Shown: piece after piece, positions 10,901 through 22,243 of the stretch
Layout: the number at the start of each line of letters is the position of its first letter
Numbering within the stretch: position 1 is the stretch's first letter
Assembly: GCF_000003815.2 (NCBI RefSeq)
Contig: NC_049981.1
Location: forward strand, 6,613,801-6,659,315
Source: Branchiostoma floridae
Lineage: Eukaryota; Chordata; Leptocardii; Amphioxiformes; Branchiostomatidae
Length of the DNA: 45,515 nucleotides
Direction of reading: 5' to 3'
Notes under the pieces: model-generated
Databases searched by the model: none
What the model saw: only the letters and a program-made list of their open reading frames with translations
What the model was told of the DNA's origin: nothing
Translations under genes and position numbers: made by a program

Positions 10901-13676
10901 TTCAAACAACAGAACCGCCTTCGCCCCATCAAGAGGAACAACGACTTTATGTCCATAGAAACGGAAGACTTGAAGTTTCTGGACTTGACTAATTACGTGG
11001 CTCCCAGTTTTAGCTATGCAGCCGTTATGGCCGCGTACGGGTGTACGGAGACCACAGGCTTCTTCCCCTACGAATGGATGGATTCCCTGGAAAAACTGGA
11101 AAGAACGGATCTTCCTCCAGCGTCAGCCTTCTACAGCAAGCTAAAGATTTCACACATCTCAGAAGAGGATTACGCCTATTGCCAGGAAGTCTGGAAAGAC
11201 CAAGACATGCACACCATGAAATACTTTCTAACGTGGTACAACAATAAGGACGTGGTGCCGATGTTGGACGCTGTGCAGAGAATGTTCGACTTCTACAAAG
11301 ACCGACAGATTGACATGTTTAAGGACGGCATCAGTGTACCGGGGCACAATGAAGTACTTGTTCATGGACTTAGGTGACACAAATTTCACGTGCATGGACA
11401 ACGAAGAGATCTACAGACTCTTTAAGAACAATATCGTTGGTGGGCCTAGTATTATTTTCCATCGATATCACCAGAAAGGGGTGACTTGTATCCGCGAACA
11501 CGAGATGAAAGAAAGTGTCAGGGAACCCAAAACATGTCAGAAAGTGATTGGCTGCGACGCCAACGCTTTATATCTCTGGTCCCTGATGCAGGACATGCCC
11601 ACTGGTTGCTATATACGCCTCAGGGCCAAGGAAGAATTCAAAAGAGAGTACTCGCAAGGTGTCGGGCGCATGGCCACACAATGGTTGGAGTGGGTGGGGT
11701 ATCAACAGGACAAAGTCATTCGGCACAAATTCAACAATACCGAGAAACGCATCGGACCACGACAAATTCCCGTGGATGGCTTCTGTGCGGACACGGGTGA
11801 AATCTTTCAGTTTCACGGGTGTTAATTTCATGGTCACGATAATTGTCCACTGACGGCAAAACACCGATCCAACGTTCTGACGGCCAAAACTATGTCAGAA
11901 AAATTCGCCGAAACTATCCAGACGACGGAATACTTACGAGGGTTGGGGTACAAGGTGACGGAAATGTGGGAGTGTCAGTGGCGACGATTGCAAAGATGTG
12001 ATCGCGACGTGTCCGCCTTTTTGGCTCAGTACAAAACACCTACTGAAAGTAAGTACAAAATGTCAGAAGACCAAATCCTCCATGCTGTCTGTTCGGGTGA
12101 ACTGTTTGGCGTGGTCGAGTGCGACATCAGCGTCCCCGCAGAGCACAGAAAGACCTTTGAAGAGATGCCACCTATTTTCAAAAACGTCGACATTTCTATC
12201 GACGACATGGGTCCTTTCATGAAACAGTATGCCGAGACCAATAATATCATGACGAAATCCAGACGGTCTCTCATTGGTAGCATGTTTGACAAAAAGATTC
12301 TCCTGGCTACACCGTTACTGAAATGGTACATGGAGAAGGGTCTGATAGTGTCTCACATTTACCAGTTGCTGGAATACGTACCTAAGGCGTGTTTCAGGGC
12401 GTTCGGTGACCGCGTCAGCGACCCTCGTCGCGACGGCGATAAAGACAAGTCTAAAAAGATCATTGCCGATACGATGAAACTTATCGGCAATTCGGCCTAC
12501 GGCAAGACCGTAACCAACAAAGAAAAACAACTGGATGTCGAGTTCTGCAAGGATGCTGTCACTGCGACGCGCAAAATCAACACTCCGCGCTTCCGCCACG
12601 TAGAAGAAGTATCTGACGACTTCTACGAGATGCAACTCACGAAAAAAGTGATCAAATTCAACTTGCCTCTTCAGATTGGGTTCTTTGTCTATCAGTATGC
12701 GAAGCTCCGCATTCTGGAGTTCTACTATTATTTCATGACGAAATTCGTGGACCCCTCGGACTTTCAATACTGCAACATGGACACGGACTCGGCCTACATC
12801 GCCATCTCGGCAGAGAGGTTTGAGGACGTCATCAAACCAAATATGCTTGACAAGTACAAAGAAGAAAGACATCTCTGGTTTCCCCGCGATGACACCCCCG
12901 AGAATGCTGCCTTCGACAAACGCACACCCGGTCTGTTCAAAGAAGAGTGGTCAGGGGACGGTATTGTGGGGCTGTGTAGCAAAACCTATTACTGTTTCGG
13001 TGGAGACGAAAATGATGAAGACAAATTCAGCTGCAAGGGGATCAGCAAAAAAGGCAATGACATTAATTTCCAAACATATCTCAATATCTTGGAAACACAG
13101 AAAAGCGGTCAGGGTATAAACAGGGGCTTCCGCGTTCGAAATAATCAGATGTTAACATATTCTCAAGCAAGGGATGCCTTTTCTTACTTCTATCCCAAAC
13201 GACAAGTGCTGAGTGACGGTGTTACAACCCTACCACTCAATATCTGACGAGTACTTACCGTTTGCATGCCATGGTGATTCTTTGATTATTGTCAGGAGTA
13301 ATGTCGTAGATTACGATCGCTTCGTGTGTATTATAATCCTTAAGTTTGTTCATACTTTTGTATAACGACCAGCAGCAATGCCTTTGTTTAGACAAAAAGA
13401 CGTTGTACGGATATTGTTACTGAAGTCATTAAAATGATGTAACGAACATCCTCGATGTCGTCTATGTTTTAAGATAAAACGGATATATTAATTCTTGGTA
13501 ATACATACATGGACGAGGAAAGACACATGGAAGACATGTACAGACACTACTAATGAATAAATATAACAAACATGTATTACCCACTGATATTTATAGGCAC
13601 TATGCCTTTATTCACCATGGGAGTAGGGACGGAGGATGACATATGCACACATGAAAGACACACACACACACACATA

Positions 13677-13723
<47 letters not shown>

Positions 13724-16700
13724 CTTATACATAGATATAACATACCCGTACTACCTAACCAATGTCTTCATTCACAATGAGAGTTGGAGGAGGGACTGAG
13801 GAGGAGGAGGACATGTACACTCATGAAAGACATATACAGTGATGATGAATAGATATACACAAGTGGTCATATTATCCAGTATTGATATAGATATACAAAT
13901 ACACACCTCTTCAAAGTCAGGGAAGAGGAGAAATATACATAGACATAGCCCTGATAAATAGATACAACAGATACATACATATCAAAATCACAAGCCCATT
14001 CGTATTTATCGTATACTTCTATACGTTAATGACCAAACTTAGATTGAATATATATCTATTCAATCTAATACGGCAATTACTAAAACAATATCAATATATC
14101 TACCAATATGCCAGGGAGGTGCACCTGGTGCCCCAGACCTGCACCTCCCGATAGCGCCTCCCGAAATACTTAACTTTCTCCCCCTACTATACTACTAACA
14201 TATAAGTCGAGAAATTGTGGATGGAACTTTTTGATTTTTTGCAGGTGTGTAGCGGTTGTCAAAAGGCATGCCTAGTTCGAAAACGGTTTACCTGGCGTTT
14301 TCCTACGTTACAGCAGCGAGCTTTGTATTTTTTCGTGGTTTGTGTCGGGAAGCATAAGTCAAAATGCAGCTGGGCGATTTCCAAGATGTTTGGCAGGTGT
14401 GTAGCGGTTGTGGAAAGGATTGTCATGTGCGAGAATGGTTTAGCTAGCTTTTACCTATGGTGCTGTAGCTGGCTTTGTATGTAAGTGCGTTTGTCTGTAT
14501 GCACGATAACTCGAGATGTTCTTGATGGATGCTAATGATATTTCGTTGATAGGTAGGGGACATAGAAAGGAAGGTCAAGTTCGATAATGGGCTTCCTGGC
14601 GACTTGTTTGGTACTGCAAGTGAGCGTCAAAGTTTGCGCCTAAATTTTCCAGAAGTGCCAGGTTCATGAATTTTAAGTGGTGGATAGCTGTTGGGACTAG
14701 GAGTAAATGGTGTAATTTTGGGTCCCCTAGCAGCTTGTTTGGAACTGCAATGGGACTTATAGTTCGTAACTTTTTAGATGGATAACTCCTGAGGGGATTG
14801 ATGGATATTCTTTGTTTTTGGTAGGTAGGTACTTTGGGTGATTATTAACATAATGAGATGCTAATTATATAAATCACTAGCAATATACTTGTGACGGAGT
14901 TACCTAAAAGGACTTGAATCGGCCCATAGATGTCTAAAAATAAAGAAGAAGTAGGTCAAGAGAGCCAGTCGAAGCAGAGAATCCCTGACGTTGTCTTGGA
15001 AGCATGGAATTCTGATTGACCAGGGATGATACGTCTTTGAAGCATGGAATTCTGATTGGCCAAGGATCATACCAGGTCATCCGTGTACTATTCGGCCAGG
15101 TCGGAGTCTGGTGAGACTACTGATTTTAACAAAACACTATGAAAGTTGCGCTGGAAAATATCACAACATTGTACATAATTTCATTGTCACCAGTTCGCTG
15201 AGACGGTTATGTTTTTGGTAGCATTTGTGGGTTTGTGAGGAACACACGTTCATGCAGTCATTTGCTATTGGGGTAGGTACTATTTAGTAATACATGAATA
15301 AGACGTTAAAGTCTTGATCAAGGCATGATTATTTGGCGAAGAGATGTGTTTGTCAAACTCTAGTTCATAATGATTTTGTTTTACTTTTTTTTAGATACAG
15401 TCTACCCAAATAGGAATTGTTCTCATACATATTTCACCATTAATGATTGAAGTTATCATTTAGTAAGTTTGACATGTTGAGAGTTTTAGGCTATACATCA
15501 ACCATACCATTATCTGTATAACAGTGAATGGGGCAGGGCCACATGAACAAGACAGTGCAGAGACCAACCAGGCTACGGAGTGTGATAACAATCCACTAAG
15601 TAAGTGTCAATGGCTTTTTTTTTACTATGTCTTCCTTTCCGCGGGCGCATGTTCTAGGCCTAGTAGTGTTTGACAACATTATGAATTTAGATAATAATTT
15701 CCAGATTATTTTAGACGAAAGTTTTTATAAATGAACTATTCGGTCGAGTTTTAACGTTTCTTAGAATGCTCTTTGTGTTACTATATACAAATATAAAAAT
15801 TTAAATAGTCTTCTGCTGTCTTAGAAATAATGCTTGTAGTTCGCATTGTAATGTCTTTACTTGTTTTACAAACGGGCTCGTCAGTAGCTTAATTGGCCGA
15901 ACGCTGGCGCTTCAAAGGTACATACACAAGGCTTGCAGTGCTATCCTTGCTCTCTCTCTACTTATTTGTGTATGACGTCTGAAATATGTCTTCAATAAGA
16001 CAAAGTAAATCATTTTACGTGTGCAACCCTGAGACTTTTAACGGAGAGGAGCAAGGGGCCAGTCCCTGGCCTAGGCACTTAGGCAGGCAGGACTTGACAC
16101 AAGTACCTCAAATTCTCTTCACTATTTTTGCAACTCACTTATTTTCACGGTGATACAGGTTTCAAACTGTGATTCTTAAACCAATCTTTACCAAATTCTG
16201 GTTTGCAGTCAATTGTATTGTGCAGATAAATTTTTAATTTGAAACTCTCTTTCACGCTGTAGATCTGTTCATAAGATGATGAGTCAAAAGATTGTAAAAT
16301 TATCACACGAAAAAACATTGCCCAGAAATTTATCTTCCTTCTGTCCTGCCCTACATGGCTATCTGGCACCTCATCTTTTTTATAGCATGTACCAAAATAC
16401 ATAAAACCCTAACCCCAAATTTAACCAATCAGGCTTAAAATATGATAAGAAAGGCAAGAAAACACAGAGAACTTTTAAAAAAAGTCAGGAGCATAATTTG
16501 TGTAATAGTATATTCACCAGTAAAAAGTTTCATTTTTCGTTTCCGCAAACATCCTGGCCATTTCGGAAATGGGACCTAAGCCTTCACCAACTCTTTTGCT
16601 TACCCCACCAATTCATCAACCAATCCACCAGCCGACCCCCCTACCAACCCACTAACCCGATTAACTAACCGCTAAACCAATCGGCCTACCCTTGTGTTAA

Positions 16701-19700
16701 CCCATTAGGTAACCCACGTCACATGAAATATAGTTTTACATTCTTGGAACATTCTAAATGTTATCGTTATTGTATTGACAGCAAAAGAACCACGACATGT
16801 AGCGGGACCCAGTGAGCGGCGCCTCGGGCGGCAGAAGTCGCGAGGCCGCGGCGGGAGGAGGGCCAGTGTCCCCAGCTCCAACTGGGACAGCTGGGGTAGC
16901 CGGAGGTCTCACAGCCCCGCACGGCCATCAATCTTCTGTACGTGCCAGAAATCTTTTTTCCCTTTTAGTCCATACTGATTTGATCATATGGATGTCATCA
17001 TCTTGGAAGCTAAAACTGATGCGAGCGTGCGAATAGAAAAAAAAAGTATTGACCCCCAATAAAGTTGCTTTCATTATGAGATCTAAGTGGCCAGGAAGGT
17101 TGAACAAACACACAGACTATAGTATACCGAACAATAGATTCTTCATTTTTGTTCTTTCACATCTACTTTGAGTTCGGGATAGTAAACGTTTTCCGATAGT
17201 TCTGATATTTCTGCAATCTACAGCATATATTTGCTTATATTTATTTTGAAGCTGCTTCGTACGATATACAGTATTTTTTTCATTTTTGGAAACGGCCGAA
17301 AATTGATGCACCCGAAGATATCATCCATATAATCAAATCAACGCGGCCGTAAAATGAACGGCAAAGCATTTTCTGTACTTGCCAAGAAACAAGGCTTCTT
17401 CCTGAAAATCTTGCTGTCTTCTTGTATTAGTGCCCAGGTACGACTGTCAGTGTGATTATACCCCTGTCACATTTGGCGAAAATGTATCGAGCGACGATTC
17501 TGCGGCAATCACCGAGCCTTGTTATAATAACTTTATTGCACAACAATTGTACAAGGTACAAAGTATGGCTTACATGTGACAGGGACGGTTTCGGGTGAAA
17601 AATATGGCCGATCTTCTATCGATACGCCCGAAGATCGTGGATAATGTGACAGGGTCAGGGGTATTACTATTAAGAAGTTGCTAGCAAAGATAACATTTCC
17701 TTAGCACCTACTTCCTCACGTGCCTTTGAGGGATCGATGCGTCCTTTTCCACGTTTAGCGATGTTGTGGTCCCCCCATGGCTCTGTACCAACAGGAGCTT
17801 CCACTGTTTTCAAGGGTATTTCCTCAATTTCTCTCCACTTCATTCTTGGTCTTCCTCCTTTCCTTCTTTCACTCAGCACGCGGTCACATGGGTGAGGTCA
17901 GGGCTTGCTATCGTCGTAAGGCCGCTAACTTCGGACATTTTAGAGGACAGCCATGTATGTGTCCTGCAAAGTTCAACTGTCTTGCTACTCAAAATGCTGA
18001 TTTGGATCCTATCGCATCAAAATCGTTCGACGATCGTACGACCCTACATGGCTTCCAGCCTAAGATCTTCTTCGCTGTTCTGTTTTCTCCCATTCACAGG
18101 AAATGTTCTAGCCATCTTAGGATTCTCCCTCCGACCATGTCCACCACTTTGAATTCAATCTCTTTGATTTGTTCTACGGTAGATCTCTTTGTAATTCTGT
18201 CTCTGTATAAGATACCCAGTATTGCGAAGACTAAAAACTACAAACTTATAAATCATAATCTTCAATTCCTTAGTCGCACTGAGGCATAGTAGATAACAAT
18301 TGCCTTTGTTCCTTCTTACGAGGTCTACTGTATCTTTGCACTTCATTTCAGGGAAGACAATGCAAAGTATGCACAGTTCCCAAAAAATATTAGCATTTTG
18401 CAACATCGCTCATAGATATAATGAAAACTATCTGCAGCCATATTCCCTTTCACACATTGTGTCATAGCTATGAAGAGATAGTTGCTTAATGATATTCTAA
18501 TGTAATTGACTGTTCTGAATGCTCCCTATTTACACATTGCAGCTGTGCCCTTGCCTGCATCTAAAGGAGGCAAGTCGTTCTCGAGCATGAGGACCGGAAA
18601 TCTCGCGAGATCTGGAAGCCCGACGTTTATGAAAGACGTCTTTGATTGGCTCCCGTATCACTGGCCAGAAAAGCTGAAGGTACATATTTTTTTTAGTTTC
18701 AATATGTAGACATTAACTGGAAAGGGAGACCTGGCGCATCCCCGCCTTGTAATTAGCCAGCGAGAGGGTATGTCAGCCTGTAAGGGGCGCTCTAACCCCG
18801 TCGTGTGTAAGCACGTCGACTGCTGCTGCTGCTGCTGATGAGACAGTAGCTATTTTAAATATACGTGCACTAATTTTGTAATTTTGTATTGACACTACGG
18901 CATATGAGTGTACAATATCGAATTTATAGTAATACGTTTAAAGTGACGTGTGCAAGTCAATGTTTTACGTATTTTGAATAGCATGTATTCGAGAGTATAC
19001 TTTTTAAGTTTTTGTACTTCTCTCTCTTTGCAGAAAAAGTACGAGAAGAAGTTTCGTGAGAATGGTTTCAAAAACACAACCTTCATTTCCGGTATGACGG
19101 ACAAGGTAGGGCTGCTTTGTCTCTTGGTCGGATATCATTAAGTAAGACTTTTCAATGTACCTCTTAATGAACATGTAATGGACATGTAATTCAGCCATCC
19201 GGCTGCCAAGTGTTCCAACAATAAAACCCCCATTTATTTATTTGTACATATTTTCCGAAAGCGTAGTCCGGAGGTCCAAAATGTTTGAATACTTTGTATA
19301 CGAAATAGAGTTGGACGCATTTTGTCCAACACCTACATATATTGCATAACAGAGTACATGTAAATGTAGTTTGCATGGATCTCTACAATGTTTTCCATAT
19401 AAGCGTGACCGACTTTATGTTGTTTCACTTGCAGGATCTCCAGGCTATCGGCATAAACAATGACGTCCACAGGGATATTCTTATGAAGAAAATCAAGAAG
19501 CTCACGGAATTCGAACTACCGGGTGACGTACCAGTAAGTAAACTCTGAAACATTAGCCATATCATTTCTACTTTATGTCATGTCTTCAATAAGAATTGGG
19601 GTAAACTAAATTCTGATAATGCGTTTTTTTATGATGATAAAGAGTCTTAAATGGGAAGTTGTCATCTCTTAACAATAGAAACAGTTACAAAGAATGTACT

Positions 19701-22149
19701 TTCGCAAAAAAAATAGGAACGAAATGTCTGTACTATTTCACAGGACAATTGTAGAGAGTGGCTCTACTCCATAGAACTTGACCAGTACATCAAGAATTTT
19801 GAAAACTATGGCATCTACTCCAAGAACGACATGGCTAGCCTGCGCAGTATGGACATCACTAAGCTCCTGAAGGATCTGAAGATAACGAAAATGGGTAGGT
19901 GTACTGTATAACTGTTGCTTCTACAGGAAGAGATCTCTATTTAAACTCTACGTCTTATATGATTGTCAATTAGACTAACAGCGGTCATGACCTAGATTCG
20001 ACGTAGATTTCGATGGCAATCTCTAGAAGTATAATTTTGCCAGATGGCCATGTGAATGACATACATCTTAAGATATGCCTGGCATGTACTTGTAAAAGTG
20101 GTTTTCGTATTTCATTATGTATCATCTAATGACTTCTTTTTGCCTCTACAGCACACATCAACCGAATCAGCAATGCTATAGCGAGAATGAGAAGCCCAGA
20201 TGAATGTAGGTAGCAAATATGAATATTCACATATAAAGTTTCAGAATGAGACCTATTTCATATAACCTTTGCTGGTACCAAATGCTATAAAGAATGTCGT
20301 ATAAAAGTCAATCATACGAATCTAATAGAATTCAGTCAATAAGTAAACAAAGATCGTAAAAAGAAGAGTAAGCTATTTAAGATTCTAATTTCAGAATCAG
20401 TTCCCCTGTGTCGACATACATGTAAGTAACTATTTGACATTTCGACCTAACAACATATTTTTGGAAATCAGTTCTTCTCCAGAATGAATTGTATTGACAC
20501 AGAAGACCTTTCAAACCATCCTTAAGTTTTCCATAAAACCATAAAGTTTTTACGCTGTGTTATCACAGCTGACAGAAGAATCATCAAGGTGAAGGCAATC
20601 ATCAATAAAGAAGTGAAGACGCGCGTGATGCAGCAAGATGACGGCAGGACCCGTGAGTTTACGTTCTGGGACACGCTCCGGAGGGAATGTCTGGATCCGG
20701 ACATCGCGCTATTCAGCTCGGACGGAGACTTAAGGTAAGAGCTAAACTTATTCAAAACGTTTACCAGCCTAGCTATCGTCAGGCTATGTTATACACTACA
20801 GTCCATAGTAATGTAGAAATTGATATTCAATATAACAGAACCAAGCTTTATGGACATGACAGAGTACAGTGACTATTCTATGTTCAAATATAAACTAAAA
20901 ACAGTGGATACAGAATAAATCTTAAAACTCTTTTAGCTAAGTAATATAGGATAATAAGAAAATCTCCATACAATCAGATTGGGCTAAAATGAGTGTCACT
21001 ATCTTTTCTAATCACAAAGCAATTTTCTATCGTACGACCCTTGGTGCACTTTTACTCAAATATTAAACAAATCATTTCCTTATCGATGATCTGGGTGTGA
21101 ATAGAATCAACATATAGAAAAACACCCGAAGCGCAATATTTGTAAGTACTTTAGAAATTTGTTTTTTTGTAACAAAGAGTGAAAAAAAAAACTTTTAAGC
21201 AAGCTACAAACTGATCCGGATGCATTTTTTTTGCTTTTATATTGTGTAGAGGAAAGCTTGTTGAGCTGCGGAACATGTGGTTGGGAGTTCTCCTCATTAT
21301 CAACGTGCTGTGGATCACCATCGTGGTGTCTCTCACCTACATCCCTGAACTCCGGCTGTGGGACGCCAACCCTCTTAGTCTGCTGTCTCTGTTGGTGTTC
21401 GGTCTGCTACAGGTAAGCATTAATATTGTAGTGTATTTAAAATGGTTACCAAATTGAATCCCGTTGATGGATCCGGAAGTTCTAATGTCATGAGAGTGTG
21501 ACCCTCTTAGTCTTCTAATGGATCAGGTAGTCATGAGTTCGAACCCCAAGACTCTGACTTAGTCTTTAGGTGCTCGGTTTGGTACAGGTAAGCCATCTTT
21601 ACGTATCAAATGGTCTCATTTCTTCCTTTAGCTTTATAACGTTTTATCGCCCCTTAGTTTGAATTCTGTTCCCACTCCTTTCCTTTGACAATATTTGAAG
21701 CGAATTAATATATAATGAAGCAATAAACGACTAGATATAATACGTTTCCAAAATTCAACCAATAGGCATGTGATCTGAAGCCCAACTTGGTTCTAGACTC
21801 CGATTCAAATAGCAACTACATATCAATAACCTAAAAGATCCTAAATGATTTTCAGTGATTCGAAATGCAATGTATTGTATAACAATGACAAGCTTTAGGC
21901 TTTATCATATTTATGGTTATAGAAAAATTGAATGCAGTGGCTGATGCTTATAACATGAATTATAATATTTTCTGTATCCGTCCCCACAGTTTATCCAGTT
22001 CCTGGCTATGCTGTACCATAGACTGAGAACTATGCTGCACTACATCGCCAGACTGCCCTACCCATTCAAAGTGAACGCCATTAAATGTACAGGGAGCAGC
22101 AAAGCAGAAATAAAAATTGAACACAAAGGTAACTAGAAAGCTCTCTCCC

Positions 22150-22243
<94 letters not shown>

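Larger units (their letters stand above)
6750..14196 (+). mobile_element. Polinton/Maverick-like element with PolB but no other Polinton genes
   Basis: The left terminus AGTAGTATAGTAGGGGG is the exact reverse complement of the right terminus. Terminal inverted repeats extend about 470 bp (6750-7218 and 13722-14196) at over 95% identity. The 6-bp target duplication AACATA flanks the element at 6744-6749 and 14197-14202. AG...CT ends, long TIRs and a 6-bp duplication are Polinton hallmarks. Inside are a degraded zinc-finger/DNA polymerase B gene (+), a small acidic ORF (-) and a later piggyBac-type MITE. Integrase, packaging ATPase, protease and capsid genes are absent. Without the MITE the element is about 6.5 kb, against 15-20 kb for full Polintons. 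It sits in an intron of the chitin synthase gene. Confidence 0.88.

Noticed and set aside
10885-11344. Programmed ribosomal frameshifting in the polymerase
   Set aside because: Two separate shifts plus a nonsense codon and a MITE insertion fit decay or sequencing error better than recoding.
6750-14196. Full autonomous Polinton or integrated virus
   Set aside because: No integrase, ATPase, protease or capsid gene between the TIRs, and the polymerase gene is broken.
21510-21560. Functional tRNA gene (GAGTTCGAACCCC)
   Set aside because: Only a B-box-like string; no cloverleaf arms or A-box at the right distance.
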